A stretch of 64,000 nt of DNA from Zygnema cylindricum (lineage: Eukaryota > Streptophyta > Zygnematophyceae > Zygnematales > Zygnemataceae), in NCBI GenBank assembly GCA_037447655.1, contig JBBHKE010003230.1, positions 1-64,000 of the forward strand, given 5' to 3'. Of the stretch, positions 1 through 9,576 are shown one piece after another. The first letter of the stretch is position 1. Every line of letters starts with the position of its first letter. The position numbers and the translations under genes are program-made. Below the pieces are notes generated by a model. That model was not told where the DNA came from. It searched no databases and saw only the letters and a program-made list of their open reading frames with translations.

Positions 1-12
1 AGAATATAATGG

Positions 13-395
13 TTATTGCTAGTATTTTCTAGGTAAAAACTTGTATAAATAATGCAGAAAAGAAGCAAATGCAGTCTGCCACTAACTCCTCTCTTCAACT
101 CCCACACTTGTCGCAATCATTTAAGGTTGGAGAGGGAGCTAGAGCCATGGCTCCCTATGTTGTCCAGAGAGAGAAAGGCAGTAGTTTGGTAGGTTTACTA
201 GAAAGGAAAGTGACTGACCTAAGATTTGATCCAGGTACCTCCCGTCCGTCTAGTCGCCTGTAGTCGTTACCCTTATCCTATTAGTCTAGGACCATTGCTA
301 AAGAATATAGGGTTTTTTTTTTATTTTAACACATATACGTAGACGAATTCATTTAACGGAAAAATAGAATTCTAGTACATAGAAACAGTTTTAGT
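13..395 (-). repeat. SINE-like dispersed repeat, copy a
   Basis: This segment aligns loosely with 45022-45540: shared blocks run from a common TATTTTCTAGGT start to a common AATTCATT block near 350. Read on the minus strand, about 285 down to 215 resembles a tRNA gene: an A-box-like TAGACTAATAGG and a B-box-like GGATCAAATC at tRNA-like spacing. The match continues about 110 bp beyond the tRNA-like head, which is unusual for a simple SINE. I infer a Pol III-derived element or a repeat carrying a tRNA-like module. Confidence 0.4.
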
Positions 396-439
396 ATCGT
401 ACGGTTTACTTTTTGTAAAAGGGACAATAGCGCACCACA

Positions 440-953
440 GCACGCCACAATGCACAACGGAAAACACCAAGGATCTTCCCGTAGCAACAGTAAGATCACA
501 CAGCACAGACAGACAAAGTTGCGCTTTATTACTTGGAAGATAATACAAGGTTTGCGCTCGCTGCGAAGGTCTACTCGAAGAGTGTCCTATCCACTAAGCC
601 TACCTGACTATTTAAACTAGCTAGCTGCTAGTAAACCTAGTACTGTACAACTGTACACGTGGACCTTCACGGTCAACCGAGACAAATCCCCAAACTATCT
701 TCTAGAACAATACTGTTCTATCTACATTCCGCGGTTGCTATACTGCTAAGCTGCGTTGCTCTGCTGCGCTGCTATGCTGCTACGCCACTAAGTAGCTATG
801 CTGCTAAGTTGCTATTATGCTATGTTGCGCTGGTCTGGAATCGCAGCTGCGCTGCTCTGACATCGCAACCATAGCAGCCTAGTTGCTAACTACTAAGTAA
901 AAAACTTAGAGTGCCTCCCACTAGGGCTTCTGCATCCCGCTGAACCTTTTGCC
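440..953. other. No gene; GCTGCT-rich low-complexity DNA
   Basis: No supportable gene. About 725-885 is a degenerate CTGCTAAG / GCTGCGCTGCTATG repeat, compositionally unlike its flanks. Open frames through it encode Leu/Ala/Cys-rich low complexity and are not credible genes. Confidence 0.6.
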
Positions 954-1847
954 TCAGCGAAACTGCAACTGCCGGAGTATACCGTACGTCTCTTCGCGGT
1001 ACTCCTCAAATTCCTGTTGCAGGGTGTCGAGTTGGTTTTGGAGCTGCTCACATCGGGTCTCCAGCAACGCAATATGATGGTTAGCCGCTGCCAAACGTCT
1101 CCAAATGATTCGCTCCCGCACTTGGTCCTCCCCCCCTTCCGGTACAGCCTTGGGACCCTCGGGTTGCGGCGGAATGGCCGCCGGTGCAGGCTCCTCAGGT
1201 GCCGGAATTTGGGGCGATTCAGGTTCTGCAAGTTGTTGTGCCTCTTCCGCCTCCTCTTCAGGCGGTTCCCACCTAGGTACCTTCCTCAGCTTGAAGGACG
1301 CATGTTTCCTGGCAGCTCGAGCCCGCTGCAGAGCGTTCTTTCGGGCCAGCTTGAGTGCCCGTACCTCAGGGGTGACCTCCGCCCTAGAGATGATGTCATG
1401 GAGGCGGACATCCCACGGGTGGTAATGACGGAGTAACCCGGGGACATCTATCCTGTACCGGCAGTTATCTTCCATTACTTCCACAAACGGCAGGGCGTGA
1501 GGGTTTAGCTGCACATAACCCTTGTGATTGTTCCCCAGGTCCTTTGTCCGCAAAAAATTCCACGCTGGGTGTGACAGTACGTCGGCGGGGATATTGATGG
1601 GATCTCCAGGCTTTCCTATACGCCACTCTGAGGGGTCCCAATAAAACCATTTAGCAAGTTGAAAGTGAGGTCCGGATGTCGGGTGTCGACAGGGAGTGCG
1701 AAAAGGTAATCGGGGATTTCCTCTCCTTGTTCTTTTTCCTCCTCCGTACCCCTTTGGTTTCCTCGAAGGAGGAACACATCGTCGCCACTAGGGTATTATG
1801 CCTCTGCCTTCTTCTCCGCACTTTCAAAAGACTGCTCGTCCGCGGTA
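954..1847 (-). pseudogene. Unidentified GC-rich coding remnant, cut by LTR A
   Basis: One frame is open from about 1690 to 954 with no stop, including an N-terminal block with WFYWDPSEWRIGKPG and LSHPAWNFLRTKDLGNN (near 1640-1550), a basic Arg/Lys/Ala helix (about 1370-1290), a Pro/Glu-rich linker (about 1270-1110) and a C-terminal coiled coil of about 45 residues (about 1100-960). The likely continuation upstream (IPDYLFALPVDTRHPDLTF, near 1715-1660) is in another frame, so a frameshift lies near 1660, and a stop occurs near 1797. The region is clearly more GC-rich than its flanks. It ends exactly at the LTR A edge at 1847, so the insertion or the later recombination removed its upstream part. 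I do not recognise the family. A retroelement gag or a host gene fragment are both possible. Confidence 0.4.
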
Positions 1848-1939
1848 TGTAATTCTGTGACCTCCATTGGTACACAGAATGTCCAGCTTACGTGAAGCCT
1901 CTAGGATAGTATATGCACTTTTGACTTTGACAGTGAATA

Positions 1940-2007
1940 AGTCCCACCTTAGGACACACAAACTCTGATTGACTACACCTTTGTGTAGCCTGGACTCCTA
2001 TGAGTCC
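1940..2007 (-). other. Run of U5 hairpins in LTR A
   Basis: Inverted repeats: CTACAC/GTGTAG at 1973-1988 (4-nt loop) and GGACTC/GAGTCC at 1992-2007, next to a weaker GTCC/GGAC stem at about 1941-1955. The same arms recur at 7434-7468 and 17503-17537. In LTR C the first stem is CTACAT/ATGTAG, a compensatory change of both sides. A related arrangement occurs at 45998-46031 in E11. The location is between the predicted transcription start and gag, hence probably in the 5' leader RNA. Confidence 0.65.
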
Positions 2008-2182
2008 GCTGCAAAAAGAATCACTGAATTTGATCACCTGAGCATTAAGTTATGGTTGTTCAAAGGATGCATATTTGTACAGATGGCCTCTGGGAGAGAG
2101 AGGACTTTTCAATATTTTTTTAAGTCTTGAAAAACTCCTAATAGCTATTATAAACTAATCAAAATAGAGTACCCTAATTATC

Positions 2183-2321
2183 GTACATATAAAGTACAAA
2201 AGCCGCCGTACTTTATGTATGGATATATTCTGCACCACTCCCGGTCTGCCACGTGGCTAATAGGTCAACGTCATTTTGTCCCTTTCTCTTCCGGTCATCC
2301 AATAGGATGATGCCACGTGTC
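2183..2321 (-). promoter_or_regulatory. U3 promoter: two G-boxes and a TATA box (LTR A)
   Basis: On the minus strand two G-box/ABRE-type motifs (complements of GCCACGTGTC at 2312-2321 and GCCACGTGGC at 2248-2257) lie about 125 and 60 bp upstream of TTTATATG (about 2185-2193), a plausible TATA box. The arrangement repeats in LTR B (7771-7780, 7708-7717, TATA near 7645) and LTR C (17844-17853, 17780-17789, TATA near 17722). G-boxes bind bZIP/bHLH factors in plants; stress or ABA control is inference. Confidence 0.6.
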
Positions 2322-2940
2322 ATTTCCTCCCATTTCGCCGAGCTGCTCCCAGATAGTTGTTACGGCATACCGGCAGTCATGCGTGCCGTCCGTTCTTTTT
2401 ACGGCGATCGATTTCAGCCGTTGGATCTGACGGCGGGCCGAATAAATGTTGACCGTTGAATTTCACGACGGTCAACATTCCGTGTTGATCGCGTGAAATT
2501 CATTCTTGCTTTGCGAACCGTCGATCGCGACAATTAATTTCGTCCGTTGATATTAAATGTTTGTTTCATTTATTTCGTGCGGTACTGCATTTCGTGCGGT
2601 ACCATACGTTCCATGTTGCGTTTCGTTTTGTAAAATGTTAAATGAAATATGGCGTGTATGTCACATTAAATATTTATCAAGTACAGACGCATGTAACGAA
2701 ACGTCAAGACCTAACGGTTAAGGCGGGCGCTTCTCCGTACGACCTTCGTACGGAGGTCACAGGATAAAAGCCTGTCTGTGGCAATTAAGTTTTGCAGGAG
2801 CTTTGTCTTCTGTCTATCCTCTCATCTATCTAAGACAGCCATGGCCTGTCAATTCTCAATGACTACGACAAGTATGAGAACTGCAACTCTCAAAAAAGGT
2901 AGAATACAAAATATCACTTTTCAACACTCCTCTTATTTTT

Positions 2941-3927
2941 TTAGTCTATCTTTTCCTTCAGTCCACACTTCTCCCTACAAATTTTTAATTTGGGAGAAGG
3001 AACCGGCTTTGTAATCATATCTGCTACCATCTCTCCATCCGGTCTATATTCCAAACTAATTATTTTATTCTCAACCTTCTCTCTAACAAAGCTCAAACGA
3101 ATATCCATATGCTTTGTTTTAAAGTGATGCTTAGGGTTTGCTGCAATTGCAATTGTAGCTTGATTGTCACAAAATACTTTTTGCACTCCGCTCTTCATAT
3201 ATCCTAATTCTTGAAGCAACGATTTCACCCACATCAATTCTTTTACAGCTGAACAGGAGGCCATATACTCAGCCTCCATGGTGGACTGAGCAATCACCTT
3301 TTGTTGCTTACTGCTCCAACAACAAGCCCCATTCCCAACATACAACACATACCCGATGAGGAGTACACCTCCTCATCGAAGCATCCCTATAACTGGCATC
3401 ACTCCAAGTGGTGATGTCAGTATTATCCCCTCCCAAATGCAACCATAGATCTCTTGTTCCTATCAAGTACCGAATGACCCTTTTGGGCAATTCCCAATCT
3501 TTCTTCTTAGGATCATTCAGACTCCTACTTAATACTCCCACAGCTGCAGCTATATCAGGACGAGTACAAATCATAAACTATATCAAACTACCAACAACCT
3601 GTCTGTACTGAATAGTTTCCATGAACTTGCTTTCCTCATGTCCTAGCTCATTATCAAGATCAAGACTCCCTCTTCTGAGCTCCCCTCATTTCCCTTCTTT
3701 AAGTCCATTGGAGTCGTACAACTGTTTGCTTTTTCCATTTGAAAATTTTCAAGCATATTCCCAATTGCTTCCTTTTGAGTTAGCCTAATTGTTTTCTTTT
3801 CTCTATCTCTCTCCATTTGAATTCCCAAAATGTACTTTGCCTCTCCCAAATCTTTCATTTCAAATCTACCCTTTAGATCCTTTTTCAATCTATTAATTTT
3901 CTCCATTGATTTACTCAAAACAAGCAA
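2941..3927 (-). pseudogene. E1 RT C-terminus and RNase H, broken
   Basis: The 3' part of the E1 pol. It begins just after the YVDD region (LVLSKSMEKI), passes through FEMKDLGEAKYILGIQ and, after a one-base deletion near 3657 and a TAG near 3572, continues with TRPDIAAAVGVLSRS. The RNase H end has STMEAEYMA, VKELMWVKSLLQELGY, FCDNQATIAIAANPKHH and the MITKPVPSPKLK tail typical of Copia. A further frame change occurs near 3345. The equivalent E2 region lacks the one-base deletion, so that lesion arose after the copies separated. Confidence 0.85.
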
Positions 3928-4002
3928 ATCATCAACATATATGGCAATGAAAATTATACCTTCCTCGTCCTCAAATAAATAGATAGAATGATCCGAACTG
4001 AT

Positions 4003-5727
4003 TCAAATATATCCCAAACTCGTCAAAAACTCGTCCAACTTTTTGTTCCATTGGCGTGGAGCTTGCTTTAGTCCATAAAGGGACTTTATCAATGTGCACA
4101 CCTTGCTTTCCTCTCCTTTCTCCACAAATCCTTCCGGTTGTCGCATGAAGATCTCTTCTTCCAATTCTCCGTGTAAGAAGGCGGTTTTGATGTCCATCTG
4201 GTGCACTTCCATGTCTTCCGCTGCCGCGAGACTAAGTAGAATGCGGACGGAGGGGAATCTAACAACCGGAGCAAAAGTCTCCTCATAATCTATCCCCTCC
4301 TTCTGTGTGAACCCCTTTGCCACTAATCTGGCTTTGTATCGCTCGATAGTGTTATCTGGATTGAGCTTTAACTTAAATACCCACTTGCATCCTATCGGCT
4401 TTCTATCTGGAGGACAATCCACCAACTCCCATGTGTTTGCTTCCATAATAGAAGCCATCTCATCATTAATAGCTGTCACCCATCTATCACCTTCCGGACT
4501 ATTAACTGCTTCCGAGTAAGTCTGGGGTTCGCTCAAATGTGACAGCTTAGTTACCTTGTTGTTAGTTTGTCTCTCTCGGAGTCTCTTACTGCTTCTCCTT
4601 CCTCCTTCAAACTCCGACGCTGGGATAGAGGGTAATCTTGGGTTTCTCCGAACAACTTCACCTTCTCCCCTATCCGTGGAGTCCATATCCGGACGTTCAT
4701 CGTCCATTTCTAGTCTTTCCTCGTTTTCTTCCTCGGTTTGAACCGGATGTTGTGACTCCAAGAGAGAGTCACTCTCGGTTAGTTTTTCCTCCTTCTCTGC
4801 AAGGTCAGGCTGAACCGGAGTTCGATTAGAAGAATCTGAATCTAACTCATTTTCGGATTCAATTCTAATCCTCACCGTTTTGGTGTACTTAAAGGGATCT
4901 ATGGACTTTCCCTCATCCATAACTACCAAGTGTTTTACTAGAATTATGTCTTCTTTTCCGAGATCATAAACTCTATATCCCTTTACATTTTCATCATACC
5001 CAAGTAAGTATCCCGGCTTTCCTCTAGCATCTAACTTCCAATCAGATTTTTCTGTGTTTAGACTAAACACTTGACTTCTAAACACCTTTAAGTGTGAAAT
5101 ATTAGGTTTTCTTCCTGTCCATCTTTCATAAGGTGTTTGGCCTTTTATAGCCGAGGTAAGGACTCTATTTTCGAGATATTTAGCACAATTCATAGCATCT
5201 GCCCAAAAGCTTTTCCTAATCTTTTTATCTGTCAACATACTACGGGCACTATCACTTAAAGTCTGATGTAGTCTCTCGGCTACACCATTTTGTTTTGGAT
5301 TCTTTGGGACAGTCTTTTGGTGTTGAACCCCTTCCTCTTTTAAGTAATCCTCAAACTCATTAGAAGTGAATTCCCCCCCATTATCACTCCTCACTCTCTT
5401 TATAGGTGTCTCATGGAGCTTTTCACTCCATGCTTTATATTCCTTAAAATAAGCCGAAGCCTCAGATTTGTTTTTCAAGAAATATACTCTAGAGTATCTA
5501 GACCAATCATCCGTGATAGTAAGCATAAATCTTTTCCCTCCAACTGATGCCCCTTTTGCCGGTCCCCATATGTCAGTATGAACCAAATCTAAAACCTTTT
5601 CACCCTTATATGTTGCGACTTTTGGAAAAGGCAATCTGTGGGCTTTTCCTTGACCACACCCACTACAATCATCCAAAGTCTCATTATCCCCAAAATGTAT
5701 TCCCTCAACTACACCCATTTTCTTCAT
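4003..5727 (-). pseudogene. E1 integrase and reverse transcriptase
   Basis: A 574-codon open frame. The N-terminus holds the second half of the integrase zinc module (CSGCGQGKAH) and the DDE core: Asp in VHTDIWGP, Asp in RVRSDNGGEFTSNEF, Glu in QNGVAERL. An acidic linker precedes the RT domain, with [64 protein letters not shown] and LYGLKQAPRQW. The frame ends at a TGA (4003-4005) where relatives have Arg (GY[I/T]RISSDHS), just before YVDD, which follows in the same frame at about 3945. A TAA at 5731-5733 separates it from the upstream HHCC half. The TGA is shared with E2. Confidence 0.9.
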
Positions 5728-5733
5728 TTCCTT

Positions 5734-6450
5734 TTATCTATCTAGATGCATATGTCCCAATCTTTTATGCCACATCATTAAATCACTTGCACCAGCATAA
5801 TAAACTCCCGTCTTTCCATTACTCAAATTCAGCCTAAACATTCCTTGGCTACCCTTTTCAGCTGTGAAGTACACTTCATTCTCATAGCTAGCAACAAAGA
5901 CTCCTTTCTTCGTACTAGTCTCAAAGCCCTTGTCATCTAAGACCGACGTAGAGATAAGATTTTTGTTCAACTCCGGAATAAAAAGAACATCAGAGAAAGT
6001 GACTATGGATGTCTTTCCATCAACTAGGACCTTCAGATCTACTGATCCCACTAGATTAGTGGTCACTATTCTCCCATCCCCATACTCTATCTCTACAGTA
6101 GGGATCTTTCTCATTTTGGTAAACAATGGTTTTTCTCTACACATATGCTTAGAGGCTCCTGAATCAAAGATCCATCCTTCTTCAAGAGCTTCTTTCACTC
6201 CACCGAAATCACACTTTTGCCTCCTTGGAATATCCGGCTCACCTTTCACCTCCAACTCCTCGTTGAGGAGAAGTTCTCCATCGTCATCATCAGCATCCTC
6301 TCCCACGACTTGTGTCGCAACGAAGGCCTTCTTTTTCTTTCCGGCTGGTTTTCCAATCGATTCCTCTTTCAATCTCAACTCTGTCACCTTAGTGCACTCC
6401 GCGATGTAGTGTCACGGCTTCTTACAAAAATGGCAAAGCCCCTTCGGAGC
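5734..6450 (-). pseudogene. E1 nucleocapsid, protease and integrase N-terminus
   Basis: Nucleocapsid CCHC knuckle (CHFCKK..HYIAEC), interrupted by an in-frame TGA near 6414. It is followed by an acidic segment (EDADDDDGELLL), the aspartic protease centre in the Copia context (GWIFDSGASKHMC), and the pre-integrase domain ending with the His pair of the HHCC finger (WHKRLGHMHLDR). The frame closes at a TAA (5731-5733) where E2 has Leu. Confidence 0.87.
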
Positions 6451-6564
6451 CCTTGGTGCAGATCCGTCATGGTTTCCTCTTCCTCCTCCACCAAAGTTCC
6501 CATAAGGTTTCTTGGAATCCTTATCCCCCCAGTCAGTACCGGTAGCCAATGCTTGAACACTCTT

Positions 6565-7304
6565 TCATCCCCTACGAATCTCAATTGTGCTCTCTCGAAC
6601 CAAAATCATCCCCACAACAGAATTCCAGATCCAAAGATGATCTGACAAATCCTGGACCTTGTTAACAATGTTCTCATAATCATCTGGGAGTTTCATTAGC
6701 AAAGTGTTCACCTTCTCTTTCTCGATCTCCCTTTTCCCTGCACTTTCTAACTTCATGAATAACCCAGCCAAATCATTACAGAAATCTAACGTCTTTCCCC
6801 CTTTGTACACATATGCCTGTACCTTCTGATCTGCCAACTTCTGCTGTTGAATCGTACTGCTTTTGTAAATGTCGACAAGAGCTTCCCACAACTTGTTTGC
6901 CCTCTCCACATGAAGATGAGGTGTAGCCACTCCCTGAGTGAGACGCCCAAGAATAAAATGAGTCGCCACGGTATTGTTGAAATCCCAGATTTCAATATCA
7001 TTCGCCTCTGTTTTTTGAACAGATGCTTCTGGAGCCGATCCACTAGCCATCGGTGTTGTTTTCTCCTTCCCTTTGTCTGACAATGTGCTTTCTGCAACAT
7101 CCTCCACCCCCTCTGCCCCTGCAGATCCTCTAGTGAACCGAGATCCTCCAAACCTGGTGGAACTCCCAATTTAGCGGATGGTAGACGCACACGGCCACTC
7201 ACAATGCCCCATAACCGTTTTTCAAACAATGCACCCCTCATCATGGTTTCCCAATAAATGAACCATGTTCCATAAAAAATGGGCACTCTAGAGGGTGGGC
7301 CCAT
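6565..7304 (-). pseudogene. E1 gag, frameshifted
   Basis: Copia-type gag. The N-terminus (MGPPSRVPIF.GT.FIYWETMMRGALFEKRLWG) is in one frame to about 7130; the rest (KTEANDIEIWDFNNTVATHFILG, LWEALVDIYKS, LVRESTIEIRRG) continues in another down to 6565, so a frameshift lies near 7130. The proposed start is the ATG at 7304-7302, which falls inside the primer-binding site. A longer frame starting in the LTR also exists. The domain matches the UBN2/Retrotran_gag type (W..M at the start, L..LP.DYE.I late). Confidence 0.82.
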
Positions 7305-7308
7305 AACC
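7294..7308 (-). other. E1 primer-binding site, half-tRNA iMet type
   Basis: Minus-strand GGTTATGGGCCCACC directly follows the 5' LTR. From established knowledge, plant initiator tRNA-Met has GGUGGGCCCAUAACC across its anticodon arm, so all 15 bases pair. This is the Drosophila copia mode, where a cleaved 5' half of tRNA-iMet primes, not the usual 3'-CCA-end TGGTATCAGAGC mode. The ATG in the site, complementary to the CAU anticodon, is also the likely gag start. Confidence 0.8.
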
Positions 7309-8417
7309 AGTAATTTTGTGACCTCCATTGGTACACAGAATGTCCAGCTTACGTGGAGCCTATAGGATAGTATATGCACTTTTGAATTTGACAATGAATA
7401 AGTCCCACCCTGGGACACACAAACTCTGACTGACTACACCTTTGTGTAGCTTGGACTCCCCTGAGTCCGCTGCAAAAAGAATCACTGAATTTGCTCACCT
7501 GAGCATTAAATTATGGCTGTTCAAAGACATCATATTTGTACAGATGGCCTCTAGGAGAGAGAGGACTTTTCAATATTTTTCTAAGTCTTGAAAAACTCCT
7601 AATAGCTATTATAAACCAATCAAATAGAGTACCCTAATTATCGTACATATAAAGTACAAAAGCCGCCGAACTTTATGTTCGGATATATTCGGCACCTCTC
7701 CCGGTCTGCCACGTGGCTAATAGGTCAAAGTCATTCTCTCCCTTTCTCTGCCGGTATCCAATAGGATGATGCCACGTGTCATTTCCTCCCATTTCGCCGA
7801 GCTGCTCCTAGATAGTTGTTCCGGCATACCGGCACTCATGCATGCCGTCCGTTCTTTTTACGGCGATCGATTTCAGCCGTTGGATCTGACGGCGCGCCGA
7901 ATAAATGTTGACCGTTGAATTTCACCGGTCAATGTTCCGTGTTGACCGTTGAATTTCGACGGTCAATATTTTGTGTTCATTGCGTGAAATTCATTCTTGT
8001 TTTGCGAACCGTCGATCGCGACATTTAATTTCGTCCGTTGATATTAAATGTTTGTTTCATTTATTTCGTGTGTTACTGCATTTCGTGCGGTACCATACGT
8101 TCCATGTTGCGTTTCGTTTTGTAAGATGTTAAATGAAATATGCCGTGTATGTTACTTTAAATATCTATCAAGTACAAAAATATGCAACGAAACTTCAAGA
8201 CCTAACGGTTAAGACGAGCGCTTGTTCCGTACGGCCTTCATCTGGAGGTCACAGGATTGTCTGTGGCAATTGTGTTTATATTTTGCAAGAGCTTTGTGTT
8301 CTATCTATCCTCTCATCTGTCTAAGAAAACCATGGCCTATCATTTCTCAGTGACTACGACAAGTATGACAACTGCAGGACTAAAAAAAGGTAGAATACAA
8401 AATATCACTTTTCAACA
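7309..8417 (-). repeat. LTR B, shared by E1 and E2, mosaic
   Basis: It serves as the 5' LTR of E1 and the 3' LTR of E2. Its low-coordinate part (to about 7780) shares variants with LTR A against C (GGTACACAGAATG, CTACACCTTTGTGTAG, TATCGTACATATAAAG, CCCGGTCTGCC). From about 7800 onward it shares variants with LTR C against A (CTCCTAGATAG, CACTCATGCATG, the duplicated GACCGTTGAATTTC block, the region near 8160-8250). An exchange point near 7780-7830 is the simplest reading. Its TG end is mutated to AG (7309-7310). Confidence 0.88.
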
Positions 8418-8430
8418 CTCCCCTTATTTT

Positions 8431-9550
8431 CTAGTCTATCTTTTCTTTCAGTCCACACTTCTCCTTACAAAATTTTAATTTGGGAGAAGGAACCGACTTA
8501 GTCATCATATCTCCTACCATATCTCCATCCGGTCTATATTCCAAACTAGTTATTTTATTCTCAACCTTCTCTCTAACAAAGCTCAAACGAATATCCATAT
8601 GCTTTGCTTTAAAGTGATGCTTAGGGTTTGCTGCAATTGCAACCACAGCTTGATTGTCACAAAATACTTTTTTCACTCCGCTCTTCATATATCCTAATTC
8701 TTGAAGCAAAGATTTTACCCACATCAATTCTTTTACAGCCGAACACGAGGCCATATACTCAGCCTCCATAGTGGACTGAGCAATCACTTTTTGTTGCTTA
8801 CTGCTCCAACAGCAAGCCTCATTCCCAACATACAACACATACCTAGAGGTACACCTCCTCATCGGAGCATCCCCGTAACTAGCATCACTCCAAGTGGTGA
8901 TGTCAATATTATCCCCTCCCAAATGCAACCATAGATCTCTTGTTCCTATCAAGTACAGCATGACCCTTTTGGCCGCTTCCCAATCTTTCTTCCTATGATC
9001 ATTCAGACTCCTACTTAATACTCCCACAGATGTCGTTATATCAAGACGAGTAGAGTTCATAAAGTATATCAAACTACCGACAACGTGTCTCAGACTCCTA
9101 CTTAATACTCCCACAGATGTCGTTATATCAAGACGAGTAGAGTTCATAAAGTATATCAAACTACCGACAACGTGTCTGTACGGAATAGTTTGCATGAACT
9201 TGCTTTCCTAAGGTCCTAGCTCATTATCCAAGATCAAGACTCCCTCTTCTTAGCTCCCCTCATTTCCCTTCTTTAAGTCCATTGGAGTCGTACAACTGTT
9301 TGCTTTTTCCATATGAAATTTTTCAAGCATATTCCCAATTGCTTTCTTTTGAGCTAGCCTAATTGTTTTCTTTTCTTCATCTCTCTCCATTTGAATTCCC
9401 AAAATGTCCTTTGCCTCTCCCAAATATTTCATTTCAAATCTACCCTTTAGATTCTTTTTCAATCCATTAATTTTCTCCATTGATTTACTCAAAACAAGCA
9501 AATCATCAACATATATGGCAATGAAAATTATACCTTCCTCGTCTTCAAAT
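8431..9550 (-). pseudogene. E2 RT C-terminus and RNase H
   Basis: Minus-strand end of pol. The VDD-region follow-on LVLSKSMEKINGLKK leads to a block (9250-9501) that ends at a TAA where E1 has Ser. The RNase H frame (8431-9195) is open with STMEAEYMA, FCDNQAVVAIAANPKHH and SVPSPKLKFC. It contains an in-frame tandem duplication of 29 codons (RHVVGSLIYFM...VLSRSL). A purine tract (AAATAAGGGGAG on the minus strand) borders LTR B. Confidence 0.86.
9004..9177 (-). repeat. 87-bp in-frame tandem duplication in E2 pol
   Basis: 9004-9090 and 9091-9177 appear identical and adjoin directly. The duplication preserves the reading frame and repeats 29 residues of the RT/RNase H connection. E1 has a single copy here, so it is specific to E2 and recent relative to the substitutions around it. 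Confidence 0.93.
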
Positions 9551-9576
9551 AAATAGATAGAATGATCTGAACTGAT

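Larger units (their letters stand above)
1848..2926 (-). repeat. LTR A, 3' LTR of E1
   Basis: 1079 bp, TG...CA on both strands, homologous along its length to 7309-8417 and 17378-18496. It lacks the duplicated GACCGTTGAATTTC block present in LTRs B and C (near 7910-7960 and 17980-18035), so it represents a distinct sub-lineage. It carries the promoter motifs and hairpins listed separately. Confidence 0.93.
1848..8417 (-). mobile_element. Copia retrotransposon E1
   Basis: A Ty1/Copia LTR retrotransposon read on the minus strand: 5' LTR B (7309-8417), internal region (2927-7308), 3' LTR A (1848-2926). The domain order is gag, CCHC knuckle, protease, integrase, reverse transcriptase, RNase H, which is diagnostic for Copia. 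The LTR starts TGTTGAAAAG, and a purine-rich tract (AATAAGAGGAG on the minus strand, 2927-2937) precedes the 3' LTR. The coding region has several stops and frameshifts, so it is dead. LTR B is shared with E2 and is mosaic. The outer 5-bp flank of LTR A (CGGTA) does not match the outer flank of LTR C (CGCGA), so E1 and E2 were separate insertions later joined. Confidence 0.93.

Noticed and set aside
659-874. A small Leu/Ala/Cys-rich membrane-like protein
   Set aside because: Encoded entirely by GCTGCT/CTATGCTG low-complexity DNA.
4089-6645. Long plus-strand frames opposite the E1 pol, with mirror frames opposite E2
   Set aside because: Antisense shadows of gag-pol with no domain and the same distribution in both copies.
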